The notes: generated from the sequence alone by a model not told the origin. 64,000 bases of DNA from Olsenella_K sp036454645 (GCA_036454645.1 JAZHSQ010000001.1:62001-126000), one strand, 5' to 3'; numbered from the stretch's first letter, positions 26,240 to 33,601 are shown. A program made the numbers and translations.

Positions 26240-26979
26240 GCGAGCTGGGCGGAGCGGACGGGCGCGCGGCGGAGGGCCGGCGCGGCGGCGTTGGCGGGCG
26301 CGGCGGCGCGGACGGGCGCGGCGGCGACCGCGAGCTGGGCGGGCTGACCTTCGTCAGGCCGCGCGACATCGAGCGGCGCAGCTTCGAGATCATCGGCGAG
26401 GAGCTGGGGGACCGCGTGCTCGACCCGGAGGACGAGCCGGTCATCAAGCGCGTGATCCACACGACGGCCGACCTCGACTACGCGGACGCGCTGTCCTTCT
26501 CGCCCCACGCGACCAGCCGGGGGGCCGAGGCCCTGCGCCGCGGCTGCGACGTGGTGACGGACACGACGATGGCGATGGCGGGGATAAACAAGCGGGTGCT
26601 CGCGCGCTTCGGCGGGCGCGTGCTCAACTTCATCGGCGACGAGGACGTGGCCGCGCGCGCCCGCGAGCTGGGGCTCACGCGCTCGGCCGTGGCGATGGAC
26701 AAGGCCGCGGCGCTCGGGCGCCCGCTCGTCCTGTGCGTGGGCAACGCCCCGACGGCGCTCGTGCGCATCTGCGAGCTGCTCGACTCCGGCGAGCTCGTGC
26801 GGCCGGCGCTCGTGGTCGGCGTGCCCGTGGGCTTCGTGAACGTGGTGGAGTCGAAGGAGCTCCTCCTCGCGCACGACGTGGACCGGATCGTGGCGCGCGG
26901 GCGCAAGGGCGGCAGCAACGTGGCGGCCGCGATCGTGAACGCCCTGCTCTACGTCGCCTCGGGAGACGAGCGGGAGTAG
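26236..26979 (+). CDS. cbiC: Cobalt-precorrin-8 methylmutase CbiC
   Basis: Moves the C11 methyl to C12 to give cobyrinate. 247 aa from ATG 26236 (ATGA overlap). The first about 36 residues are Gly/Arg low-complexity not found in typical CbiC (about 210 aa). The enzyme proper runs from FVRPRDIERRSFEII. It keeps the catalytic His in RVIHTTADLDYA, plus DTTMAMAGINKRVL, VGNAPTALVRI, VGVPVGFVNVVESK and GRKGGSNVAAAIVNALL. The last gene of the tightly overlapping corrin-ring run; a 118-base spacer follows. Confidence 0.95.
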   Translation: MSELGGADGRAAEGRRGGVGGRGGADGRGGDRELGGLTFVRPRDIERRSFEIIGEELGDRVLDPEDEPVIKRVIHTTADLDYADALSFSPHATSRGAEALRRGCDVVTDTTMAMAGINKRVLARFGGRVLNFIGDEDVAARARELGLTRSAVAMDKAAALGRPLVLCVGNAPTALVRICELLDSGELVRPALVVGVPVGFVNVVESKELLLAHDVDRIVARGRKGGSNVAAAIVNALLYVASGDERE

Positions 26980-27002
26980 GGCGCACCGGCGCACGGCAGG
27001 CC

Positions 27003-27050
27003 GGCGGGCGGCAGGCGCCGCCGGCGTGGCGGCGGGCGGCAGGCGCCGCC
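27003..27050. repeat. Two identical 20-bp hairpin repeats between cbiC and cobT
   Basis: GGCGGGCGGCAGGCGCCGCC occurs exactly at 27003-27022 and 27031-27050 (28-bp period). Each copy can fold as GGCGGC-AGGC-GCCGCC. They may attenuate or protect the message between the ring and loop genes. Confidence 0.6.
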
Positions 27051-27097
27051 GTGCACGGCGCCCGGCGGCGGAAGGCAGAAGGGTGAGAGGTGGGAGC

Positions 27098-28156
27098 ATG
27101 CTCGACGCAAGCGAGCTCGAGGCGAGGATAAGGCCACTGGACGAGGGGGCCATGCGGGCGTCCCGGGACCAGTGGAACGCGATAGCCAAGCCCGTGGGGA
27201 GCCTCGGCAGGCTCGAGGAGCTCGTCACGCAGGTCGCCGGGCTCACCGGCTCGGCCGACGTCGACGTCTCCAGGCGCTGCGTCGCGGTCGTGTGCTCGGA
27301 CAACGGCGTGGTGGCCGAGGGCGTCACGCAGGGCGGCTCGGAGATCACCCTCGCCATCGCCGACGCGCTCGCCCAGGGGCGCTCGTCGGTGTGCGCCATG
27401 TGCCGGCCGGTCGGGATCGACGTGGTGCCCGTCGACGTGGGGATGGCGCGCCCGTCTGCCGACCCGCGCGTGCTCGACCGCAACGTCGCCCGCGGCACCG
27501 GCGACATCCTGCGCGAGCCGGCGATGAGCCGAGAGCAGGCGCTCGAGGCCGTCCAGGTGGGCGTGGACCTCGTCGGCGAGCTCGCCCGCGAGGGCTACCG
27601 GCTCGTCGCGACGGGCGAGATGGGCATCGGCAACACCACGACCTCCTCGGCGATGGCCTCCGTCTACCTGGGGGCGCCGGCCGAGGCGGTCACCGGCAGG
27701 GGCGCCGGCCTCAGCGAGCGGGACTTCCGCCACAAGGTGGAGGTCGTTCGCGAGGCCGTGGCGGCGAGGCGCCCGGACGCGGACGACCCCGTCGACGTCC
27801 TGGCCAAGCTCGGCGGCTTCGACATCGCCGCGCTCGCCGGCATGTTCCTGGGCGGCGCGCTCTGGCGCGTGCCCGTCGTGATGGACGGCTTCATCAGCGA
27901 GGTGGGCGCCCTCACGGCGGTGAGGCTGTGCCCCTCCTGCAGGTGCGCGATCCTGCCGTCGCACATCTCCGTGGAGCCCGCCGCCCAGGCGCTCATGGAC
28001 GAGCTGGGGCTCGACCCCGTCCTGCACGCGGGCATGCACCTCGGCGAGGGGACGGGCGCCGTCTGCCTCGTGCCGCTGCTCGACATGGCCCTCTCCCTCT
28101 ACAACGGCACGACCTTCGCGGGCGCCGGCGTCGAGGCCTACGACCCGGACCTGTAG
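27098..28156 (+). CDS. cobT: Nicotinate-nucleotide:dimethylbenzimidazole phosphoribosyltransferase CobT
   Basis: Activates the lower ligand base to alpha-ribazole phosphate. 352 aa from ATG 27098 (GAGAGGTGGGAG ribosome site); longer in-frame extensions are Arg-rich spacer. Motifs: LAKPVGSLGRLEEL-like AKPVGSLGRLEELV, CSDNGVVAEGVTQGG, GEMGIGNTTTSSAMA, GFISEVGALTAVRLCPS, and the catalytic Glu in HLGEGTGAVCLVPLLDMAL. No genes for making 5,6-dimethylbenzimidazole are seen here, so the base may be imported or different. Confidence 0.95.
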   Translation: MLDASELEARIRPLDEGAMRASRDQWNAIAKPVGSLGRLEELVTQVAGLTGSADVDVSRRCVAVVCSDNGVVAEGVTQGGSEITLAIADALAQGRSSVCAMCRPVGIDVVPVDVGMARPSADPRVLDRNVARGTGDILREPAMSREQALEAVQVGVDLVGELAREGYRLVATGEMGIGNTTTSSAMASVYLGAPAEAVTGRGAGLSERDFRHKVEVVREAVAARRPDADDPVDVLAKLGGFDIAALAGMFLGGALWRVPVVMDGFISEVGALTAVRLCPSCRCAILPSHISVEPAAQALMDELGLDPVLHAGMHLGEGTGAVCLVPLLDMALSLYNGTTFAGAGVEAYDPDL

Positions 28157-28177
28157 GCCGGGCGCGGAGGGGCGACG

Positions 28178-28870
28178 ATGAGGGTGCTGGTCACGGGGGC
28201 CGCCTCGAGCGGCAAGAGCGCCTGGGCGGAGGCGCGCGCGATGGGGCTCGCCTCGCCGCGCACCTACGTGGCGACCATGGCGCCGGCCGGGCGCGAGGCC
28301 GCCGCGCGGATAGCGCGCCACCGCGAGCTGCGCCGCGGCAAGGGGTTCCGGACGGTGGAGCTCTTCGGGGCCGCGGGGGAAGGCGCCGCGGGGCCCGCCG
28401 CGGCTGCGGGTTCCGCCGTGGCTGCGGGGGAAGGCGCCGCGGGGTCCCGCGCCGGCGCCGGCCCGGACGTCGGCGCCCTCCTCGACGCCGCGGGCGCCCG
28501 GGGCGGCTGCGCCCTCGTCGAGGACCTGGGGAACCTCCTCGCCAACAGGCTCTTCTCGCCCGACGGCGCGCAGGCCGCGCCGGAGCGCGCCCTGGCGCGC
28601 GCGGAGGGGGACCTCGAGGCGGTCTTCTCGCGCTTCGACGACGTGGTCGTCGTGGGCTGCGAGGTCGGCTGCGAGGGGGCGGCGGGCCTCGTCGCGGGCG
28701 GGGCGCCCGGCCGCGGCCTGCCGCGGGGCCCGGCCTCCCCCACGGAGGCGTACGTGCGGCTCCTGGGCGCGCTCGCGTGCTGGGTCGCGCGGGGGTCCGA
28801 CGAGGTCGTCGAGGTCGTGGCCTCGCGGCCCCGCTACCTGAGGGGAGGGGACGGGCTTGTCGCTCGCTAG
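28178..28870 (+). CDS. cobU: CobU-like adenosylcobinamide kinase/guanylyltransferase, divergent (copy 1)
   Basis: 230 aa. P-loop VTGAASSGKSAWAEA and the CobU N-terminal segment with the nucleotide-accepting His (RIARHRELRRGKGFRTVEL) are present. A 35-residue Gly/Ala insert follows, made of a repeated GEGAAG block (DNA about 28377-28398 and 28428-28449). The later part is divergent: VEDLGNLLANRLF and VVGCEVGCEG are recognisable, but the GIVP and NQ-x-x-A type ending of CobU is not. It may therefore depend on the second CobU-like protein at 29742. Overlaps cobS. Confidence 0.75.
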   Translation: MRVLVTGAASSGKSAWAEARAMGLASPRTYVATMAPAGREAAARIARHRELRRGKGFRTVELFGAAGEGAAGPAAAAGSAVAAGEGAAGSRAGAGPDVGALLDAAGARGGCALVEDLGNLLANRLFSPDGAQAAPERALARAEGDLEAVFSRFDDVVVVGCEVGCEGAAGLVAGGAPGRGLPRGPASPTEAYVRLLGALACWVARGSDEVVEVVASRPRYLRGGDGLVAR

Positions 28871-29624
28871 GTCGCTCGTCGTGGCGTTCGCGTGCTTCTC
28901 GAGGATCCCGATGCCGCGCGTGGAGTGGGACCGCGACAGCATGCGCTACGCGATGGCCTTCTTCCCGTGGGTGGGGCTCGCCATCGGCCTCGTGCTCTGG
29001 GGCTGGCTCGCGCTGTGCAGGGCGGCCTCCGTGGGCGCGCTGCTGCGCGCCTGCGGGATCGCGCTCGTGCCGGTCGCGGTCACGGGCGGCATCCACCTCG
29101 ACGGCCTCGCCGACGTCGTGGACGCGCAGTCGAGCCACGCCGAGCTCGCCCGCAAGCGCGAGATCCTCAAGGACCCGCACACGGGCGCCTTCGCGATCGT
29201 GGGCGTGGCCTGCTACCTCGTGGCCTACCTCGGCCTGGCCTCCGAGCTCGACGCCACGCCAGCGGTGGCCGCGCTGCTCTGCGGCCTGCACTGGGAGAGC
29301 CGCTGCCTCTCCGGGGTGGCGACGCTCGCCCTGCCGAGGAGCTCCGGGAAGGGGATGCTCGCCGCCTTCGGCGGGTCGGCCGACAAGCGCCGCTCGCTCG
29401 TGGCGCTCGTCGCGGAGTGGGCGGCCGGGGTCGCCGCGACGGCGTGGGCCTGGCCTGCCGCCGCGGCCGCCGTGGCGGCGGGCGGCGTCGCCACGCTGCT
29501 CTGGCTCCGCCGCTTCGCCGCCCGCCAGTTCGGCGGGATGAGCGGCGACCTCGCCGGGTTCTTCCTGGAGGTCGCCGAGCTCGTGATGCTCGCCTGCCTG
29601 GTGGTGGCGACGCACCTGGCGTGA
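28857..29624 (+). CDS. cobS: Adenosylcobinamide-GDP ribazoletransferase CobS
   Basis: Joins adenosylcobinamide-GDP and alpha-ribazole to make cobalamin at the membrane. 255 aa. TTG 28857 is the inferred start: GGGAGGGG lies upstream and the N-terminus then reads SLARSLVVAFACFSRIPMPR, the family opening. GGIHLDGLADVVDAQSSHA, KREILKDPHTGAFAIVGVA and the C-terminal RQFGGMSGDLAGFFLEVAEL are diagnostic. Several hydrophobic helices. Overlaps cobU by 14 bases. Confidence 0.92.
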   Translation: MSLARSLVVAFACFSRIPMPRVEWDRDSMRYAMAFFPWVGLAIGLVLWGWLALCRAASVGALLRACGIALVPVAVTGGIHLDGLADVVDAQSSHAELARKREILKDPHTGAFAIVGVACYLVAYLGLASELDATPAVAALLCGLHWESRCLSGVATLALPRSSGKGMLAAFGGSADKRRSLVALVAEWAAGVAATAWAWPAAAAAVAAGGVATLLWLRRFAARQFGGMSGDLAGFFLEVAELVMLACLVVATHLA

Positions 29625-29741
29625 GGCGCGGGCGCCGGGCGAGAAGGACCTCGGGCCCGGGCTTGGGACCCGTGGTCCCGCGCAACGACCGATTGGTGGC
29701 CCGGCCTCGCCGGGCCTCGAGGAAAGGGGCCGTGAGCTGCC

Positions 29742-30788
29742 ATGATGCTCGTCACAGGAGGCGTCGCCTCGGGGAAGCGCACCTACGTCCGCTCCCTCGG
29801 CTACGCGGAGAAGGACCTCGCCTACGTGGGCGCCTCCGGCGCGCTCCCCGCGCCCGGCGCGCCCGTCGTCGTGGACGCGCAGCTGCTCGCCCTCGCCGGG
29901 CCGGTGGGGGAGGCGGCGCTCGCGGACCTCGCCGGGCGCGAGGTCGTGGTCGCGACCGAGGTCGGCGCCGGCGTCGTGCCCGCGGAGCCGGGCGGGCGCG
30001 CCTGGCGCGAGCGGGCGGGCAGGCTCGCCTGCGAGCTCGCGGCGCGCGCGGACTGCGTGGTGAGGATGGTCTGCGGGGTGCCGCAGGTGCTCAAGGGCGA
30101 GCCGGCCGCGCGCGCCGCGGCGGCCGCCGACGGGGCCGCGCGCGCCGCGGGCGTGGAGGGGGCCTCGCTGACCCTGGTCCTTCTCCGCCACGGGAGGACC
30201 CACGGCAACGACCTGCGCCTCTACGTGGGGAGCACCGACGAGCCGCTCAGCCCGGAGGGGGAGCTGCAGGCCCGCCGCGCGGGCATCTGCCGGAGCGTCC
30301 CTTTGGTCTACGTGAGCCCGCTCGCCCGCGCGCGCCAGACGGCCGCGATCTGCTTCCCCGAGGCGTCGCAGGCCGTCGTGGACGGCCTGCGCGAGCTGGA
30401 CTTCGGCGACTTCGAGGGCAGGGGCGCGCGGGACATGGAGCACGACGCGGCCTACCGCGCCTGGGTCGACGGCTGCTGCGTGGGGCGCTGCCCGGGAGGG
30501 GAGTCCCGGGCAGACCTCGTGGGGAGGACCTCCGCGGCGCTCGAGGGGATCCTCGCCTCGGCGCTCGCGCACGGGGACGAGCGGGTCGTCGTGGTGGCGC
30601 ACGGCGGGACGGTCATGGCGGCGATGAGCGCCTTCGTCGACGGCCCCGCGGGCGAGCGCGACCCGCTCGCGTACTTCCGCTGGCAGGTCGACAACCTGCA
30701 GGGATACAGGGTCGAGGTCAGCCAGAGGGACGGGAGGTGCGCCTTCGGCGCCTACGAGCGCCTCTGCGACCTCGCGTTTCTCGGCTGA
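29742..30788 (+). CDS. cobC: CobU-like (copy 2) fused to alpha-ribazole phosphatase CobC
   Basis: 348 aa from ATG 29742 (ATG 29745 also possible). Residues 1-about 140 are a shortened CobU: P-loop TGGVASGKRTYVRSL, then VVVATEVGAGVVPAEPGG with WRERAGRLACELAARADCVV, which is the canonical C-terminal CobU half. The His/Arg segment between them is absent. Residues about 143-348 are a histidine phosphatase: LVLLRHGRTHGNDLRLYVG (catalytic RHG), SPLARARQTAAIC, LRELDFGDFEGR and VVAHGGTVMAAM, which fits CobC removing the phosphate from alpha-ribazole phosphate or adenosylcobalamin phosphate. The motif set is complementary to copy 1. Confidence 0.82.
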   Translation: MMLVTGGVASGKRTYVRSLGYAEKDLAYVGASGALPAPGAPVVVDAQLLALAGPVGEAALADLAGREVVVATEVGAGVVPAEPGGRAWRERAGRLACELAARADCVVRMVCGVPQVLKGEPAARAAAAADGAARAAGVEGASLTLVLLRHGRTHGNDLRLYVGSTDEPLSPEGELQARRAGICRSVPLVYVSPLARARQTAAICFPEASQAVVDGLRELDFGDFEGRGARDMEHDAAYRAWVDGCCVGRCPGGESRADLVGRTSAALEGILASALAHGDERVVVVAHGGTVMAAMSAFVDGPAGERDPLAYFRWQVDNLQGYRVEVSQRDGRCAFGAYERLCDLAFLG

Positions 30789-30869
30789 CGCGGCGGCACG
30801 GCGCGACGGCCGGCACGGCGGGCGCACCACGGCGGGGGCGCCTCGGCGGGAGGCAGGGTCCGGCACGAC

Positions 30870-30902
30870 GCCCGCGACCCGGTCCGATGCCGGGTCGCGG
30901 GC
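30870..30902. terminator. Bidirectional hairpin between convergent genes
   Basis: Perfect 13-bp inverted repeat GCCCGCGACCCGG / CCGGGTCGCGGGC with a 7-base loop (TCCGATG). It lies between the end of cobU-cobC and the end of the minus-strand gene at 30947. No T-tract on either side. Confidence 0.55.
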
Positions 30903-30946
30903 GCGGTGACTCGCCGGGACTTGGCCAGGACCCCGAGGGAGTCCCG

Positions 30947-31381
30947 CTAGAACTCGAGGAACGGGTCCTCGGGCACCTCCTCGGCGTCCACGTCCTCGTC
31001 GTCGAGGAGGTCCTCGAGCTCGAGGTCGTCTCCCTCGCTGGCGCCCTCCCTGAGGTCGTAGACGTTCACGTCGCCGGAGTCCAGGTCGATGTCCGGCAGC
31101 GCGGCGGTGATGGAGCACAGGCCGTCGACGGCGGGCACGATCTTCTGCCACTGGATGAGCAGTCCGTCCTCGGGCGCCTCCCCGAGCTCCGTCAGGGAGT
31201 CGAGGTAGATCTCCTCTGCGCCGTCGAGCAGGTCGGAGTTGCGGCGGGTCTCCTGGAACATGTCCGCGAGCTTCTCGAGCGCCTCCTCCGGGCTCCGCGC
31301 GCTGACCACCGTGGGGAGCAGTACGAAGTTGTCCTTGTTGTCGTTGGCGTCCTTGTAGCTGAAGTTGCCTATGTAGAGCAT
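30947..31381 (-). CDS. Conserved-looking acidic protein of unknown function
   Basis: 144 aa. Start ATG at 31381 is chosen for its GAGGGAGGTC ribosome site; a longer frame to 31483 adds only a basic tail. Begins MLYIGNFSYKDANDNKDNF, continues with PTVVSARSPEEALEKLADMF and YLDSLTELGEAPEDGLLIQW, and ends in an acidic tail (EDLLDDEDVDAEEVPEDPFL). No signal peptide, membrane helix or known motif. Codon use is like its neighbours. It stands alone on the minus strand; function not assignable. Confidence 0.75.
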   Translation of the reverse strand: MLYIGNFSYKDANDNKDNFVLLPTVVSARSPEEALEKLADMFQETRRNSDLLDGAEEIYLDSLTELGEAPEDGLLIQWQKIVPAVDGLCSITAALPDIDLDSGDVNVYDLREGASEGDDLELEDLLDDEDVDAEEVPEDPFLEF

Positions 31382-31473
31382 GCCGACCTCCCTCTTCCGG
31401 GGTGCCTTCCGCGGCCGCGCCCGCGCCTTGCGTGCCGGCGCCTGCGAGCGCCGGCGGGCGGGCCACACGCAAG

Positions 31474-31479
31474 ACTGTA
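31474..31479 (-). promoter_or_regulatory. Candidate extended -10 (TACAGT) for the minus-strand gene
   Basis: On the minus strand the sequence reads TTGCTACAGT, with a start codon about 93 bases downstream. No -35 box stands out. Confidence 0.4.
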
Positions 31480-31638
31480 GCAAGAGGCGCCCGCGCGGCG
31501 CCCGCCGGCGCCCCGTGCGGCCGCACCTCTAGGCGGACGGTCGCGAAGGCGCGGACCCTTGTCGGCGAGTGGCCCCGATAGCAGGGCATATGTCGCAGAA
31601 AGGGCGCAGGTCGCGCATGCGGGGGCCTCGCGCGGCCC

Positions 31639-31644
31639 TATAAT
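31639..31644 (+). promoter_or_regulatory. Candidate -10 box TATAAT for the lectin-like gene
   Basis: Perfect TATAAT in CGCGGCCCTATAATCGTACG, 99 bases before the start codon. Nothing similar to TTGACA is found 16-18 bp upstream. The 31382-31742 interval between the two divergent genes holds no other recognised element. Confidence 0.55.
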
Positions 31645-31742
31645 CGTACGCATCGCCCGTAAGGCCCATGAGCCGTGCGTGCGCCGGTGCCCCCGGCGCG
31701 GTGGCGGGGCCGTCCGGCGACGCTTCGTCTTTGGAGGTTCTC

Positions 31743-32909
31743 ATGCAGCAGAGCGACCATCGGGGTTCGGACGCCGGCAGGGCCAGGCGGCAGCGCCCGC
31801 ACGAGCGCACCGGTGCCTTGCCGCGGATCGAGGGCACCAACTACATCGACAGCACGGGCGACATCGGCTCCACCGGCGAGCTTCGCCGCCGCCTGAGCGA
31901 GGACGAGGCGCGCCGCAGGGTCCGGCCGCGCGACGAGCGGGGGCTGACCATGGGGCTGCCCCGCATCGACGCCGACGACATGCATGACTACGCCGCCCAG
32001 GGGGAGCGCGCGCCGCAGGGGCACGCGCGCGCCGCGCACGTCCGGGCGGAGGGGCGTGCAGCGGAGAGCCGCGCCGCCGCCGGGCGGGTGGCCGCGGACC
32101 GGGCCGCCGCGGGTCGGGCCGCGCACGCCGGCGAGCGGCGGTCGCGCCAGGCGAGCGCGCGCCAGGGGGCCACGCGCCAGGCGAGCGCGCACCAGGGGGC
32201 CACGCGCCAGGCGGCGCGCCCCGAGGTCCCGCAGCGCAGGCACAACGCGCCCATGACCGGCCGGATCGACCGCAGGAAGTCGCCGCTGCTGCCCCTCCTC
32301 GTGGGCGTGCTCGTCGTCGCGGTCGCCGTCGTGGGCATCGGGATTGCCGTGAGCTCGTCGATGTCGCGGCGCGCGAGCGAGCGGGAGCAGGCCGCTGCGG
32401 CGGAGTCCCAGGCGCAGCAGGAGCAGGCCGCCACCACCCAGGAGCCCACGCAGCTCGCGGGGCTCGCGGCCGGCACCTACTACCTCGAGGTGACCGACAA
32501 CGACGGCAGCGTCCTGGCGGCCAACGGGCACCAGGACAGCGACTACACCACGGTCCTCATCGCCAGCCTCGGCACCGACGCCGCCACGGAGCAGGTGACC
32601 CTCGCGGTCAACGACGACGAGACCTGCACGCTCTCCTTCGCGGACGGCCTCGTGCTCGACTGCGGCGACGCCACCGCGCCGGCCGGCCAGCCGCTCTACG
32701 CGAGCGCCGCCTCGGGCTCGGACACGCAGCGCTGGGAGCTCAGACAGAACGGCGACGGCTCCTACCTCGTGGTGAACAAGGCGACCGGCAACGCGATCGA
32801 GGCCTCCGACGTCTCCGCCGGCTCCTCCGTGGCGACCGACGCGATCGACTCGAGCGACCTCTACCAGCGCATCACCTTCGTGTCGGCGGCCTCGGCGCAG
32901 GGCGCCTAG
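31743..32909 (+). CDS. Membrane-anchored protein with ricin-type beta-trefoil-like C-terminus
   Basis: 388 aa from ATG 31743 (TTTGGAGGT ribosome site). Residues 1-about 175 are a charged, Arg/Ala/Gln-rich cytoplasmic region with a 10-residue repeat (RQASA[R/H]QGAT). One membrane helix follows (LLPLLVGVLVVAVAVVGIGI), then a Gln-rich spacer and an extracellular domain from about residue 243. That domain has AGTYYLEVTDNDGSVLAANG, DTQRWELRQNGDGSYLVVN and KATGNAIEASDVSAGSSV, the Q-x-W-x and N-x-x-T-G-x pattern of ricin-type lectins. A carbohydrate-binding surface role is plausible but inferred. Confidence 0.7.
   Translation: MQQSDHRGSDAGRARRQRPHERTGALPRIEGTNYIDSTGDIGSTGELRRRLSEDEARRRVRPRDERGLTMGLPRIDADDMHDYAAQGERAPQGHARAAHVRAEGRAAESRAAAGRVAADRAAAGRAAHAGERRSRQASARQGATRQASAHQGATRQAARPEVPQRRHNAPMTGRIDRRKSPLLPLLVGVLVVAVAVVGIGIAVSSSMSRRASEREQAAAAESQAQQEQAATTQEPTQLAGLAAGTYYLEVTDNDGSVLAANGHQDSDYTTVLIASLGTDAATEQVTLAVNDDETCTLSFADGLVLDCGDATAPAGQPLYASAASGSDTQRWELRQNGDGSYLVVNKATGNAIEASDVSAGSSVATDAIDSSDLYQRITFVSAASAQGA
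32144..32213 (+). repeat. 30-bp tandem repeat inside the lectin-like gene
   Basis: Two full units plus a partial third, starting GCGCCAGGCGAGCGCGC, at 32144, 32174 and 32204. They encode RQASA[R/H]QGAT in the cytoplasmic region and could vary in copy number. Confidence 0.7.
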
Positions 32910-33040
32910 AGGCAGTGGGCCATGTAGAGCGGCAGGATCTGCCTGCTCCCCTCGGCGCGGGCCCAGGCGGGGCCCGCCGGCAGAGGTGGGGGCAAGTTGT
33001 GGCGACCATGCAAAATTGCCAATCTACCTGCGTGTCCTCT

Positions 33041-33120
33041 ACGTTTCAACGGTATCCGGGGACGGAAAACACATACGTTTCAACGGTAAGGGAAGCGGCT
33101 GGTCGGCCACGTTTCAACGT
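33041..33120. repeat. Three iteron-like dyads ACGTTTCAACG at 34-bp spacing
   Basis: ACGTTTCAAC begins at exactly 33041, 33075 and 33109. The core CGTT-TC-AACG is itself an inverted repeat, so each copy looks like a protein-binding half-site pair. The sequences between copies are unrelated. Reads as an operator or iteron array rather than CRISPR, because the repeats are too short. Confidence 0.7.
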
Positions 33121-33285
33121 TGCCGTGGGCGAGGTGGCCGAGTCGCGGCTTTGCCGTGCAGAAGGACCGGCGCCGCGTCGGGGTGCCGATGACGGGAGGG
33201 GAACCCTGGGATCGCAGCGACATCGGAGGGACGTGCTGCCTTCCGTGCGCCCCGTGTCTGAGCGTCGCCTGCGATGGGCCCTCGG

Positions 33286-33406
33286 CTAAAAGGCACAAAA
33301 GTCGCGGTGTAAGTGCCGAACCGACAGTTTTGGGATTTATAGCCAGTGGTTATAAATCCCAAAAGTCGCGCGTTAAAGGTCTAGGTGCGAGCTTTGTGCC
33401 GTTTAG
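33286..33406. mobile_element. MITE-like or regulatory element with terminal and central inverted repeats
   Basis: The terminal inverted repeats are CTAAAAGGCACAAA (33286-33299) and TTTGTGCCGTTTAG (33393-33406), 13 of 14 matching. In the centre is a near-perfect 37-base palindrome: 33328-33345 (TTTTGGGATTTATAGCCA) and 33347-33364 (TGGTTATAAATCCCAAAA), 17 of 18 pairing. The element is AT-rich in a GC-rich genome and encodes no protein. It may be a miniature transposable element, a REP-like element, or a strong bidirectional structure. No clear target-site duplication is visible. Confidence 0.5.
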
Positions 33407-33501
33407 GGGATGGAGCCAAGTCAAGGAGGCGCCCCGGGCCGAGTTCGGCGGTGGAGGCCACGTCGTTCAGGGGATGGCGACGAGTGAAGGAGGCGCCCGG
33501 G
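33401..33501 (+). repeat. Imperfect direct repeat of about 37 bp
   Basis: The segments starting GTTTAGGGGATGGAG (33401) and GTTCAGGGGATGGCG (33465) both run into AGT-x-AAGGAGGCGCCC. The offset is 64 bp and most positions match. Each contains an AAGGAGG ribosome-site-like core, but no reading frame follows. Confidence 0.55.
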
Positions 33502-33601
33502 ACCTCTGGCCGGCCGCCTCGGGCTGGAGACTCTGACCGGCCACCCCGGCGCGGCACTCGCCGCGCCCGCGGCCGTCCGCCGTCCTTGTGCAGGCTCTTC
33601 G

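Noticed and set aside
28178..28870. cobU copy 1 as a pseudogene
   Set aside because: The frame is intact, translationally overlaps cobS and keeps the P-loop and His segment, so divergence or specialisation is more likely than decay.
28191..31589. Minus-strand open frame of more than 1100 codons over cobU-cobS-cobC
   Set aside because: It lies opposite well-supported genes, is rich in Arg/Pro/Gly as expected of an antisense frame in GC-rich DNA, and has no recognisable domain.
33041..33120. Possible short CRISPR array
   Set aside because: Only three repeats of about 11 bp, with 23-base gaps and no cas genes; the dyad inside each repeat fits protein-binding sites better.
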